Shown: positions 17,265 to 25,966, numbered from the stretch's first letter. The stretch: DNA of 64,000 nt from an uncultured Collinsella sp. (GCA_900756765.1 CAAELE010000029.1:62001-126000), one strand, 5' to 3'. Made by a program: numbers and translations. The notes: generated from the sequence alone by a model not told the origin.

Positions 17265-18122
17265 ATGGCACTTGTTACCACCGAAAAGATGCTCAAGGAC
17301 GCTCAGGCCGGCCACTACGCTGTTGGCGCGTTCAACGTCGAGAACCTCGAGTTTGTTATGGCCGTTCTGGCCGCTGCCGAGGAGACCAAGTCCCCCGTCA
17401 TCATGCAGACCACCCCGGGCACCATCAAGACCGCTGGTCTGGACTACTTCTACGGCATGGTCAAGGCTGCCGCCGAGCGCGCTTCCGTGCCCGTCGCTCT
17501 GCACCTCGATCACGGCGATGGCTATGACCGCTGCATGCAGGCTTTCCGCACGGGCTACACCTCCGTCATGATCGACGGTTCGCACGAGTCCTTCGAGGAC
17601 AACATCGCCCTGACCAAGTCCGTTGCCGACGCTGGCCGCGCCATGGGCGTGCCCGTCGAGGCCGAGCTCGGTAAGGTTGGCGGCAAGGAGGACGACGGTC
17701 CCGCGGTTGAGGGCGAGAGCCCCTACACCGATCCTGCCGAGGCCAAGGAGTTCGTCGAGCGCACCGGCTGCACTTCGCTGGCCATTGGCGTTGGCACCAG
17801 CCACGGCGTGTACACGAGCGATCCGCACATCGAGCAGTCCGTGGTCAAGGCCATCCGCGACGCCGTCGACGTGCCGCTGGTTCTGCATGGCACCTCTGGT
17901 GTGCCCGATGAGCAGGTTGCCGAGGCCGTGAAGAACGGCATCTGCAAGGTTAACTACGCTACTGAGCTGCGTCAGGCCTACACCAAGGGCTTCATGGCCT
18001 ACATGGCCGAGAACCCCGCCTGCTTCGATCCCAAGAAGCCGGCCAAGGAGGGCATGCGTGAGATCACCGAGCTGGTTAAGATCCGCATGACCAACCTCAA
18101 CTCTGTGGGCAAAGCAGAGTAA
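17265..18122 (+). CDS. Class II fructose/tagatose-bisphosphate aldolase
   Basis: Zinc-dependent aldolase of 285 residues, the length of KbaY/GatY and class II Fba enzymes. Motifs: AVGAFNVENLE near residue 20, LHLDHGDGYDRC near 80 (first zinc His), VEAELGKVGGKEDD near 132, VGTSHGVYTSD near 176 and VLHGTSGVPDEQV near 207 (zinc and substrate ligands). The start at 17265 follows GAGAGGAG; the in-frame 50 residues upstream are not conserved. No class I LacD is present in the window, so this is the best candidate for cleaving tagatose-1,6-bisphosphate. A role in glycolysis is also possible. Confidence 0.85.
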   Translation: MALVTTEKMLKDAQAGHYAVGAFNVENLEFVMAVLAAAEETKSPVIMQTTPGTIKTAGLDYFYGMVKAAAERASVPVALHLDHGDGYDRCMQAFRTGYTSVMIDGSHESFEDNIALTKSVADAGRAMGVPVEAELGKVGGKEDDGPAVEGESPYTDPAEAKEFVERTGCTSLAIGVGTSHGVYTSDPHIEQSVVKAIRDAVDVPLVLHGTSGVPDEQVAEAVKNGICKVNYATELRQAYTKGFMAYMAENPACFDPKKPAKEGMREITELVKIRMTNLNSVGKAE

Positions 18123-18155
18123 CAGCAAGGGTACTCCGACTCGCTACATATCCCG

Positions 18156-18280
18156 GGGAGGGACGAGGACTTAGTTCCCCAATCGTCCTCGGGCATGCAA
18201 AAAGCCTCGCTGCGCACTTCGTGCGGCGAGGCTTTTTGCCCCCTGCGGAAAGATTGGGGAACTAAGCCCTCGTCCCTCCC
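18156..18280. repeat. Type A long hairpin, copy 1
   Basis: 28-bp outer stem with one mismatch (18156-18184 with 18252-18280). The internal loop has GTCCTCGGGCAT on the 5' side and CCCTGCGGAAA on the 3' side. The inner stem GCAAAAAGCCTCGC / GCGAGGCTTTTTGC carries a small terminal hairpin. It starts 33 bp after the aldolase stop. Three further copies share the loop motifs but not the stem sequence. Confidence 0.85.
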
Positions 18281-18426
18281 AGGTTGACCTACTCGAGGTC
18301 GTCGCCCTTGTGGCGTTAGTGTCGGAAAAATAAGACGTTGCTTTTTGCCCCCTGCGGAAAGATTGGGGAACTAAGCCCTCGTCCCTCCCAGGTTGACCTA
18401 CTCGAGGTCGTCGCCCTTGTAGCGTT
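18231..18426 (+). repeat. Direct repeat of about 86 bp copied from the hairpin 3' arm
   Basis: 18231-18317 and 18340-18426 are near-identical with an offset of 109 bp; the one difference I saw is GTGGCGTT against GTAGCGTT. The repeated unit includes the 3' half of type A hairpin copy 1 and its flank. The rest of the gap between aldolase and the HAD gene holds nothing else recognisable. Confidence 0.85.
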
Positions 18427-18452
18427 GGGGCTGAAAGGGTGGGGCGCGGGGG

Positions 18453-19076
18453 TTACTTGGTTGTTAGGGTTAGCAGGTCGTTGGGGGTTTTGAGGTTGTA
18501 GGTGGCGTTTGGGATGTCTTGGTGTGATCCCCATGCCGCTCTGGCAAAACTGACCCCTGCCGAAGTTGCGCATTGTTCGTCGTAGACGGTGTCGCCAACG
18601 TAGACGACGTTGCCAGGATTCGCGCCCGTACGCCGGAGATATTCGAGCATGGGAGCGGGTGCGGGTTTATGTTCGGTTGTGTCTTCGACAAGGATGATGT
18701 GCTCAAAATACTTATTGAAGCCAAGGGGTGCAATTTCTTCTGCGTATTCGTCGCGCGCACGTGAGGAGACGATGCCAAGTTTGCAGCCGCTATCGGCGAG
18801 TGTTGCGATGACTTCAAGCAAACCTGGAAACACGCTGATGGTGCTTTTAAAGCTGGCGGCAACTTGGCGCCAGCGATCCAGCGTTGCCTGTGAGTAGATC
18901 CCAAGTTTCTCAAGGGCATCCTTGCCGGGTATGCCGAGGGCAAATTCAAGCTCGTGTCGGGGGAGCGTTTTGCCGGTCTCTTCTTGGACAATCTGGACAA
19001 GCGATGATAGAACGCTTTCTTCTGTATCTGCCAATGTCCCATCAACGTCAAATACGATATGGTCAAAGTGCTTCAT
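18453..19076 (-). CDS. HAD-superfamily phosphatase (Gph/PgmB-like)
   Basis: Cytoplasmic haloacid-dehalogenase hydrolase of 207 residues. Motif I is FDVDGTLADTE at residues 9-19 (nucleophile Asp and acid/base Asp), motif II is the Ser in GIVSSRARDEYAEE near 100, motif III the Lys in EHKPAPAP near 135, and motif IV GDTVYDEQCA near 160. A helical cap lies between motifs I and II. It fits phosphoglycolate phosphatase or beta-phosphoglucomutase-like enzymes; the substrate cannot be named. It lies 57 bp downstream of an AraC regulator on the same strand and may be in its operon. Confidence 0.85.
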   Translation of the reverse strand: MKHFDHIVFDVDGTLADTEESVLSSLVQIVQEETGKTLPRHELEFALGIPGKDALEKLGIYSQATLDRWRQVAASFKSTISVFPGLLEVIATLADSGCKLGIVSSRARDEYAEEIAPLGFNKYFEHIILVEDTTEHKPAPAPMLEYLRRTGANPGNVVYVGDTVYDEQCATSAGVSFARAAWGSHQDIPNATYNLKTPNDLLTLTTK

Positions 19077-19132
19077 ATGGTTGCTCCTCTCTGTTGTTTG
19101 CCTGCAAGTTTGATGCGGTGACAGAAGAAAGG

Positions 19133-20071
19133 CTAGCGGGATTTCTGCCTGGTGCTATCGAGATTCTGCCTCGCTGCTCGATAGCTCGAAGGAGTGCACC
19201 CCATTTGTTCTTTAAATACCTGGCCAAGATGGCTTGCTGTCGCAAAGCCGCATTGGCGCGCGACTGTCTGGACCGTTCGCGTGGTGTGTGCCAAAAGTTC
19301 GCAAGCACGGTTTACGCGGTATGCGCGCAGATATGCCGCCGGGGTCGTTCCTGCGCAAGCTTCGATAATGCGGTAACACTCTCTTTCGCTTACGCCGGCT
19401 GCAGATGCCATCTGGGGCACATCTATAGCGGCTGCATAGTTTGCGCGGATATAGTCCAGGATTGCCTTGAACTGTACGTCGCGGTTGGTCATCCAAGAGG
19501 CGTTGTCGGAGGCAAAGAGCGGTTCGGCCTTGGCGTAAATCTGAATCCAGAGCTCTGACAAGCTATTCCGAAGCGCCATCTCGTTCTGCGGCCGTTGAAG
19601 GTCGTGGTTAAAGGAACTCTTTAGCAAATCGATAAAGGGCATATCGTCGGGGTTGGTGGGCGACCATTTGAGCACATCGACGCCTCGACATTGCAGCAAA
19701 GGATTGATATAGCGTTTTTGAAGGCGTCCCGCGGGATCGCCGAGCATCGACGGCTGAAAGATATGCAGCATTTGAATGGCTGGCGCCGAATTGGGCGATT
19801 GCAGCGTGCTGTGCAAAACGCCGCCGTTGATAAAGCCGGCGGACCCTTCCTCAAAGCGTACGTGCTCATGAGCCGCGCGCGTTCGATAGTCAATCGCTCC
19901 CTGCTCCATGTAGAAAAGCTCAACTTCGGAATGCCAGTGCCAGGGGACGGAATTGCCCGGATAGCGAGCGAATTCTGCGCGTTCGGCAATATAGGGCCAG
20001 TCTTCGGCGGTCTCGGGAAACGCTTCCTCGCGTCCTCCGCGGTGCAATTCTATGTGATCCATGTTTCGCAT
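19133..20071 (-). CDS. AraC-family transcriptional regulator
   Basis: 312 residues. The N-terminal cupin-type effector domain (about 20-120, with WHWHSEVELFYMEQGAI) is followed by two AraC helix-turn-helix motifs at about 205-300. These are seen as VPQMASAAGVSERECYRI and VQTVARQCGFATASHLGQVFKEQMGCTPSSYR. This architecture fits carbohydrate-responsive AraC regulators. It is likely transcribed with the HAD phosphatase downstream. Confidence 0.88.
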   Translation of the reverse strand: MRNMDHIELHRGGREEAFPETAEDWPYIAERAEFARYPGNSVPWHWHSEVELFYMEQGAIDYRTRAAHEHVRFEEGSAGFINGGVLHSTLQSPNSAPAIQMLHIFQPSMLGDPAGRLQKRYINPLLQCRGVDVLKWSPTNPDDMPFIDLLKSSFNHDLQRPQNEMALRNSLSELWIQIYAKAEPLFASDNASWMTNRDVQFKAILDYIRANYAAAIDVPQMASAAGVSERECYRIIEACAGTTPAAYLRAYRVNRACELLAHTTRTVQTVARQCGFATASHLGQVFKEQMGCTPSSYRAARQNLDSTRQKSR

Positions 20072-20096
20072 GGCATCAGTATAAAGCGCGATGGGC

Positions 20097-20306
20097 TTAG
20101 ATTGCTCTTGCCTGTTCGGGGAACGCCTTGTCTAGGGATGCTTGGAGCTTTTCGAAGGATGCTCGTAAGTTGAGGCTCTGATCGGCTGAGCGCTTGGTTT
20201 TTGTGGTGGGGGAGTCGAGGAGACCGTTTCTCTGTGTCGGGGGGAAGGAGAAAAGGTTTGCATGATTTAGGGATGGCTGCTGTGCTGCGTCATTGGAAGA
20301 ATGCAT
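20097..20306 (-). CDS. Small hypothetical protein
   Basis: A 69-residue, Gln/Asn/Ser-rich hydrophilic protein with no family I recognise. Support is limited to a good AGGAGG ten bases before the ATG at 20306 and its position 25 bp upstream of the AraC gene on the same strand. It could be a short leader of that operon or spurious. Confidence 0.35.
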   Translation of the reverse strand: MHSSNDAAQQPSLNHANLFSFPPTQRNGLLDSPTTKTKRSADQSLNLRASFEKLQASLDKAFPEQARAI

Positions 20307-20412
20307 GCTTATGCGGCCTCCTCGATGTCCACCAAAAGGTTGCGCACGGGGTATGCTGCTAGGTTCCGTGCGTTGGCAGTATTATGCCGCGGCTGTTGCA
20401 AAGAAGCGCTAA

Positions 20413-20505
20413 AGAAAGGCTTAATCAGGTTTGATGTAACAATGAAACCGCAGGTCAAGGCTATTGAGTAACACTCTTGAAAGGTTTTGAGCTTAAGGGC
20501 TTTCT
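20413..20505. repeat. CGCAGGTCA element, copy 1
   Basis: Short outer stem (AGAAAG and CTTAA at 20413-20424, pairing with 20493-20505) enclosing CAATGAAACCGCAGGTCAAG at 20440-20459. The core matches the element at 24822-24844 at 20 of 23 positions. Confidence 0.5.
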
Positions 20506-20559
20506 AAGGTTTGTGGCGCGGATGTGGCGCGGACGTGCGGAGCGTGTGAATGCTCGCTG

Positions 20560-21546
20560 TTAGCGCTGCGGCTCTGCGGCCCGCACCTGCTCGATGACCT
20601 TTTCCATCGTGGCGTCGATACGGTCTTTTTTGAGCTCGCATTCCCAGATGGTTATGGGTGTCCAGCCCATTTGAGTGAGTGCTGCCACGGCAGCGCGGTC
20701 GCGTTCGACGTTGCGACGGAACTTTGCCTCCCAAAACTCAACGTTGCGCTTGGGCTGGCTAGGGTTGCACTTGGGGCAGCGGTGCCAAAAGCAGCCGTTG
20801 ACGAAGATGGCGATCTTGCGGCCGGGGAAGGCGATGTCGGGCTTGCCGGGAACCTTCCATTCCAAGCGATAGCCCGTAAGGCCCGCGGCGCGCAGGCGCT
20901 GGCGAACGAGCAACTCGGGCTTGGTATTGGCGCGCTTGTTGCCCTTCATGGACTTTTTGATGGCGGCACGACGGCGCACGAGTTCTCGCTCGTCGGCGGA
21001 AAGATCCGAGGTGTCGATGCCGTCGAGCAGACCGGGCTTGGGGCGCTTTTTGCTGCGGCGCCTAGGTGCGCGCTTGGGTTTGGTGGCGGGTTTGTCGGTT
21101 GTGTTGGGTGCGGCGTCATCGGCGGAGCTTGCCTCAAGCCGATCTTCCTTTAACTCAATCAGCGCATCGATAAGCCCCTTGTCGGCGGGCATCCACTCAA
21201 CAGTGGCAAGAGACGTGCGTGGAATCCAGCGGATATCGAGCTGGCGGTCGCGCTTCTGGGGCTCATCGGATTCATCGGCCAGCGAGCAGTAGTAGCACTC
21301 CATGGAGAGATGAAAATCGGGGTAGTCGTACTCAACGGTATAGAAATCGCGCAGGTTGGTGACTTTTACCTGCAGCTCTTCCATAAGCTCGCGTCGCACG
21401 GCGTCTTCGGGCGTCTCGCCGCGCATGAGCTTGCCACCGGGGAACTCCCAAAGTCCCTGCATGTCGCCATAGCCGCGCTGCACGGCAAGCAGCTCGTCAG
21501 ATCCTTCCTTGCGAATGATCCCAGCGGCAACATGAACAGTCTTCAA
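20560..21546 (-). CDS. Nudix hydrolase fused to Vsr-type endonuclease
   Basis: 328-residue two-domain protein. Residues about 3-130 form a MutT-like Nudix hydrolase with the box GGKLMRGETPEDAVRRELME, likely cleaving (oxidised) nucleoside triphosphates. A Lys/Arg-rich linker (about 140-185) leads to a very-short-patch-repair-like endonuclease domain with NTKPELLVRQRL, PGKPDIAFP, NGCFWHRCPKC and NVERDRAAVAALTQMGW, then WECELKKD. The E. coli Vsr active-site His before GCFWH is Asn here. Start taken as TTG 21546 after GAGAGGA; the open frame running to 22059 overlaps the divergent ABC gene and is not coding. No Dcm-type methylase is nearby. Confidence 0.85.
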   Translation of the reverse strand: MKTVHVAAGIIRKEGSDELLAVQRGYGDMQGLWEFPGGKLMRGETPEDAVRRELMEELQVKVTNLRDFYTVEYDYPDFHLSMECYYCSLADESDEPQKRDRQLDIRWIPRTSLATVEWMPADKGLIDALIELKEDRLEASSADDAAPNTTDKPATKPKRAPRRRSKKRPKPGLLDGIDTSDLSADERELVRRRAAIKKSMKGNKRANTKPELLVRQRLRAAGLTGYRLEWKVPGKPDIAFPGRKIAIFVNGCFWHRCPKCNPSQPKRNVEFWEAKFRRNVERDRAAVAALTQMGWTPITIWECELKKDRIDATMEKVIEQVRAAEPQR

Positions 21547-21694
21547 CAGGAGTCCTCTCTCAACATCAACACATGGCAGGCTAGCTACCCGTACCTTACA
21601 CAAGGGTAAGGCAAGCGTAAGCCATATCGATGGTAGCCGACTCGGCTTCTTGCGACTATAGATGCCGTAGACTAATCGCAAGAAAGGACTCGGT

Positions 21695-22480
21695 ATGCAA
21701 ACCACGCACATGGCGACCCCGGTACTGGAGGTCGCGCATCTCGAAAAGGTATATGGAGCGCTGGGCAACGTGACCCGCGCGCTCAACGACGTCAGCTTTA
21801 CCGTCAACCGCGGCGAATTCGTTGGCATCATGGGCGCCTCGGGCTCGGGCAAGTCGACGTTGCTCAACTGCGTCTCGACCATCGATAGCGCTACGAGCGG
21901 CACCATCCGCATCAACGGCCAGGACGTAACACGCATGAAGCAGGCCAAGCTTTCGCAGTTCCGCCGCGAGGAGCTGGGCTTTATCTTCCAGGACTCCAAC
22001 TTGCTCGATACGCTCACGGCGCGCGAGAACATCGCCCTGCCGCTCACCATCGCCCGCACAAACTCGGCAGAGATCTCGACCCGCGTGCAGGATGTAGCCG
22101 CGCGTCTGTCTATCAGTCAGGTGCTCGACAAGTATCCCTACCAGATGTCCGGCGGTCAGCAGCAGCGTGTTGCCGCGGCTCGCGCGCTCGTCACCGACCC
22201 CACCATGATCATGGCCGACGAGCCCACCGGCGCCCTCGATTCCAAGAGCGCCCGCCTGCTGCTCGAGAGCCTAGAGGCCCTCAACCGCCGCCTGCGCGCC
22301 ACGGTGCTCATGGTCACGCACGACAGCTTTGCTGCCAGCTACACGAGCCGTGTGCTGTTTATTCGTGACGGCAAGATCTTCACCGAGCTGCGCCGCGGCG
22401 ACACCGACCGCCGAGAGTTCTTCGACCGCATTATGGAGGTCGTTGCCATGATGGGCGGTGAGGGCTCCGATGCTCTGTAA
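21695..22480 (+). CDS. ABC transporter ATP-binding protein (BceA/SalX-like)
   Basis: Cytoplasmic ATPase of the MacB/BceA group, 261 residues. Walker A GASGSGKSTLLN near residue 46, Q-loop FIFQDSNLL, signature SGGQQQRVAAARAL near 150, Walker B IIMADEPTGALD and H-loop VTHD. Start after AAAGGA. Its 3' end overlaps the permease gene by about 11 bp. Such pairs export or flip lipid-linked and antimicrobial-peptide substrates; no two-component partner is nearby. Confidence 0.9.
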   Translation: MQTTHMATPVLEVAHLEKVYGALGNVTRALNDVSFTVNRGEFVGIMGASGSGKSTLLNCVSTIDSATSGTIRINGQDVTRMKQAKLSQFRREELGFIFQDSNLLDTLTARENIALPLTIARTNSAEISTRVQDVAARLSISQVLDKYPYQMSGGQQQRVAAARALVTDPTMIMADEPTGALDSKSARLLLESLEALNRRLRATVLMVTHDSFAASYTSRVLFIRDGKIFTELRRGDTDRREFFDRIMEVVAMMGGEGSDAL

Positions 22481-24671
22481 ACTCGCTTGGGGCAACGTCC
22501 GCCGCGCCGGCCGCGATTACCTTGTCTACTTGCTGACGCTCACCCTGGGTGTCACGGTCTTCTATGCCTTCAATACCGTCTCGATGCAGGTCGACATTGC
22601 CGGCATCAAGGAGGAGGGACTGTCCGAGCTCATGGGCGGCATGCTCGGCTACCTCACGTACTTTTTGGCCGGCGTCATGGCCTTTTTGATGGTGTATGCC
22701 AACAACTTCATCATGAAGCGCCGCAAAAAGGAGTTCGGCCTGTACCAGGTGCTCGGCATGCGCCGCGGGCGCGTCGCCACGATCATGGCGCTCGAGACCG
22801 TATTTGTTTCGGTCGGCGCCTTTGTCGCCGGCATTGTGCTGGGTGTGGGACTCTCGCAGCTCATGACATTCTTTACGGCCTCGCTCTTTAAGACGCAGAT
22901 CGCCGATTTCCACTTCTTTTTTTCGGTGCATGCGTTCAACCTGACCCTTGCCTGCATGCTCGTAATGTTTGTGCTCACGCTACTGCTGAACCTTCGCGCC
23001 GTGCGCCGCACCAAGCTCATCGAGCTTATGGGTGCCGAGCGTCGCAACGAGAGCATCAAGACGCGCAACCCCTGGATCGCGATTGCCATCTTTGTCGTAG
23101 GCGTGGTGCTGGTGGGCGTGGCCTATTACCGCCTGCTGCGCGACGGGTTCCCGCTCACCGCGACCGATACCAAGCTGCAGGAGGCCATGAATCAGTTCGG
23201 TATCACCACGGCCATGGTTACGGTGGGTACCTTTGCCCTGTTCTGGGGCCTTTCGGGCATGCTTATCAAGCTGCTGCAGAGCCTGCGCAGCGTGTATTGG
23301 CGCGGCCTCAATATGTTTACCGTGCGTCAGCTTTCGGCCAAGGTCAACACGGTGTGCTTTTCGATGGGCGTCATCGCGATGATCCTGTTTTTGGCCATCA
23401 CCTCGGTGACGTGCGGTATGTCGATCGCCAACGTGATGAACGAAAACCTGGAGCGCTATAACCCTGTTGACGTGTCTCAGACGTATGTCTATTACACGCC
23501 CGAAACGCTCGACTACTACAAAGAGTATGTCAATCCGTCTGAGGCCGATCGCATGGTGCTGGCCGATACAACGGTCGATTTGTACGCTGCGTGGCATGGC
23601 GAGCGCAAGTCGGCGGACAACAACGACGAGACCGGCAAGAAGGTCAATATCGCCGATGTTGCCGGTGAGCATGTGCAGATCGACTCGTATCTGAGCTATA
23701 CGCTTGGCGGCTCGGATCCTTCGGTGACGGCGGGCGAGATGTGCAAGGCCATGGGCGAAAAGCTCCCCAAGGCGCTCGAGGGTAGCAATGCCGATGATAT
23801 GGGCCTGTTTGTGACGCCGGCAAGTCAGTACAACAAGCTGCGCCAGATGATGGGCGAGGAGCCGGTGAGCATTGGCCGCGACCAGTATCTGCTCACGTGT
23901 GATATGGGCGGCGAGCTGGTCGACATGTACACCAAGTATATGGCTGGCGGCCATGCTCTTACCTTGGGCGGGCATACGCTCAAGCCCGCAACCGATAAGT
24001 CGGACGAAGATACGGCGGCCATCGCCAACTCGGGGATGGGCAGTAATCCGGGTACCGTCGTCGTTGCCGATGAGCTGCTGTCCCAGCTTAACCTGCAGCC
24101 GTATGCCAGTAATTTGCTCGTTAACTACAAGCAGGGGATGGATGTGACCAAGGCAGACGAGAGCATTAAATACACCATGCTCGACAATCTGCTCGTTGAC
24201 GGCAAGGAGCCGGGGTCATTGGGAGTCTTCATCACGCGTTCCGAGCTATATACGCTGGCGGCGCAGATGAACGGCATGATTAGCTATCTGGCTATCTACA
24301 TCGGCTTTGTACTGGTCGTTGCATGCGCGGCAATTCTGTCGATCCAGCAGCTCTCCAACGTGGCAGATGGCAGCCGCAGCTATCGCGTGCTGGCGCAGAT
24401 CGGCTGTGACGACCGCCAGATTCGCCATTCGGTGATGGCGCAGCAAGCGGTGTTCTTCCTGTTCCCGCTGGTAGTGGGTCTGGCGCACTCCTTTGTGGCG
24501 CTCAAGGTGATCATCGAGCTGGTGAGCACGTTTGGCAACATGAGCATCGGCGGTACCGTGGGCCTCACCTGTGCGATTTTCCTGGCAGCCTACGGTGGTT
24601 ACTTCTTGGTGACGTACCTCATGAGCACCGGCATGGTACAAGCTGCCATCGCCACCCGCTACAGCGAGTAA
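22470..24671 (+). CDS. ABC transporter permease, FtsX-like (BceB type)
   Basis: Membrane permease of about 733 residues with the BceB layout: a first TM near residue 20, a cluster of TMs to about 285, a large extracellular domain from about 320 to 600, and three or four TMs at the C-terminus (FtsX repeats). KRRKKEFGLYQVLGMRRGRV near residue 75 is typical of the family. The start at ATG 22470 overlaps the upstream ATPase stop, indicating coupled translation. Probably peptide-antibiotic sensing or resistance by family; substrate unknown. Confidence 0.88.
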   Translation: MLCKLAWGNVRRAGRDYLVYLLTLTLGVTVFYAFNTVSMQVDIAGIKEEGLSELMGGMLGYLTYFLAGVMAFLMVYANNFIMKRRKKEFGLYQVLGMRRGRVATIMALETVFVSVGAFVAGIVLGVGLSQLMTFFTASLFKTQIADFHFFFSVHAFNLTLACMLVMFVLTLLLNLRAVRRTKLIELMGAERRNESIKTRNPWIAIAIFVVGVVLVGVAYYRLLRDGFPLTATDTKLQEAMNQFGITTAMVTVGTFALFWGLSGMLIKLLQSLRSVYWRGLNMFTVRQLSAKVNTVCFSMGVIAMILFLAITSVTCGMSIANVMNENLERYNPVDVSQTYVYYTPETLDYYKEYVNPSEADRMVLADTTVDLYAAWHGERKSADNNDETGKKVNIADVAGEHVQIDSYLSYTLGGSDPSVTAGEMCKAMGEKLPKALEGSNADDMGLFVTPASQYNKLRQMMGEEPVSIGRDQYLLTCDMGGELVDMYTKYMAGGHALTLGGHTLKPATDKSDEDTAAIANSGMGSNPGTVVVADELLSQLNLQPYASNLLVNYKQGMDVTKADESIKYTMLDNLLVDGKEPGSLGVFITRSELYTLAAQMNGMISYLAIYIGFVLVVACAAILSIQQLSNVADGSRSYRVLAQIGCDDRQIRHSVMAQQAVFFLFPLVVGLAHSFVALKVIIELVSTFGNMSIGGTVGLTCAIFLAAYGGYFLVTYLMSTGMVQAAIATRYSE

Positions 24672-24705
24672 CAAGCGGGCAAAACCGCCGCATAACCACA
24701 GCGAA

Positions 24706-24752
24706 CAAACGCCGCGAAGGGAGCCGGGCCCTCTTCGCGGCGGTTTTTTGCC
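24706..24752 (+). terminator. Terminator after the BceAB-like operon
   Basis: CCGCGAAGGG / CCCTCTTCGCGG stem around 24711-24740 followed by CGGTTTTTTG. Confidence 0.8.
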
Positions 24753-24772
24753 CGCCTGATGCATCTCAAAAC

Positions 24773-24893
24773 TAAGTGAGTAGACTTTTTTGGATCTGCC
24801 GAGCACATCGCGGCAAGTGCTCAATAAAATCGCAGGTCAGGGCTGTGGCGTTTTGAGGTGTGCTCGGCATCCCGCCAAAAGCCTACTCACTTG
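24773..24893. repeat. CGCAGGTCA element, copy 2, in a long inverted repeat
   Basis: Nested stems AAGTGAGTAG / CTACTCACTT, CTTTT / AAAAG and TGCCGAGCAC / GTGCTCGGCA enclose the core CAATAAAATCGCAGGTCAGG at 24822-24841. The core is shared with copies at 20440, 26122 (reverse strand) and 33804. Confidence 0.7.
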
Positions 24894-24906
24894 GTTTTAC
24901 TGCTAG

Positions 24907-24949
24907 AAAACCGCCGCGAGGGAAAGTAGCTCCCTCGCGGCGGTTTTTG
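24907..24949. terminator. Terminator after the aguR-like gene
   Basis: 17-bp stem (24907-24923 with 24931-24947) with A- and T-runs on its two sides, able to work in both directions. Confidence 0.8.
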
Positions 24950-24956
24950 GCGTTTA

Positions 24957-25002
24957 CCCAGATAAAACCTGCCAAAATAAACCTGTCCCTTTTTGGCAGG
25001 TT
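24957..25002. repeat. 46-bp hairpin repeat with GGGACAGG loop, copy 1
   Basis: Stem AACCTGCCAAAA / TTTTGGCAGGTT read on the minus strand, loop AGGGACAGGTTTA. The whole 46 bp occurs again, identical and inverted, at 43359-43404. It touches the stop codon of the LuxR gene. Confidence 0.85.
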
Positions 25003-25966
25003 ATCGCTTCCAAAAGTGGAGGATGAGCGTCGTGCGGTTTTGCTGTTCGGTTTTGACCAGGATGTTGTGGATGTGGGTCTTGACGGTGCCCACGGCAAGG
25101 AATAGCTCGTCAGCGATCTCTTGGTTCGATTTGCCCAGTACGACCAGACGCATAACTTCGGTCTCACGGTTGGAGAGCTTGTAGGCGTTGCGATAGAAGG
25201 GCATCTGCTCTTCGATGTGTCGATCAAGATCGCTGACGTTCTTTTCCTCGGGCGCCTCCTGCATGCGGATTGAAAGCACGTGGTAGGAGTAGATGATCAG
25301 CAGAATCGCAAAGTAGCAGGCAAAGACGTTTTCGCTAAAGTTGCGCTCGGACAGATATAGTTGCAGCCAAGAGGGCGCCAGACTCATGGGGACAATCAGA
25401 ATGTTGTAGAAATCCTCGGCAACGATGCAACCGACCAGAATAGCGCCGATAATCAGGTGCTTTCGTTGGTTGTTAACGCGTGCCTTCAGCTCGACTTGTG
25501 TGCTTTTATGCGCCGTCCAAAAGATATACAGTCCCACAAATACAAGGAATACCTGACGCATCGTGTAGTAGAGCCATTGATGAATGGGGCCGTAGGGGAC
25601 AGCGACGATAATCAGCAGCTCGCTCAGCAAGAACGTTGCGACGGGAATGACAAACTGCTTTTTTGAATGCTTGTCGAGCAAATCCATGGCAATGAGCCAA
25701 ATAAAAGCCTGCGAAGCGGTCGCCACAAAGGTCCGCAACACAGGCATGGTAATTGAGTAATAGTCGCTGGCTGGAAAACTCTGGTTTTGCAGCGTGTATT
25801 CAAAAAAGAAAATCTCGGTCATCTCGATGGCATAGCAGATAAATACGCCGCTGCCATAGATAAAGAAGCGTCGACGAGATGAGGCATAGGCGGCAAGCGA
25901 GAGCACCGCCGTCACAATACAGATCACGAGTATCGCTAGGGTATAGAAGAACATCAGGGTGTTCAT
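25001..25966 (-). CDS. aguR: AguR-like membrane-bound LuxR-family regulator
   Basis: One-component sensor-regulator of 321 residues: seven or so transmembrane helices (about 1-240; e.g. residues 3-25, 36-54, 80-98, 107-124, 137-152, 172-188, 215-232) fused to a C-terminal LuxR HTH (LSNRETEVMRLVVLGKSNQEIADELFLAVGTVKTHIHNI, about 263-302). AguR of agmatine operons in enterococci and lactococci has this same unusual architecture. It diverges from the carbamoyltransferase that starts the agmatine genes. The gene name is by context and architecture. Confidence 0.75.
   Translation of the reverse strand: MNTLMFFYTLAILVICIVTAVLSLAAYASSRRRFFIYGSGVFICYAIEMTEIFFFEYTLQNQSFPASDYYSITMPVLRTFVATASQAFIWLIAMDLLDKHSKKQFVIPVATFLLSELLIIVAVPYGPIHQWLYYTMRQVFLVFVGLYIFWTAHKSTQVELKARVNNQRKHLIIGAILVGCIVAEDFYNILIVPMSLAPSWLQLYLSERNFSENVFACYFAILLIIYSYHVLSIRMQEAPEEKNVSDLDRHIEEQMPFYRNAYKLSNRETEVMRLVVLGKSNQEIADELFLAVGTVKTHIHNILVKTEQQNRTTLILHFWKR

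Noticed and set aside
21547..22059. N-terminal extension of the Nudix-Vsr ORF
   Set aside because: It runs antisense through the start of the divergent ABC ATPase gene, has no family similarity, and a TTG with a ribosome site lies exactly at the start of the Nudix domain.
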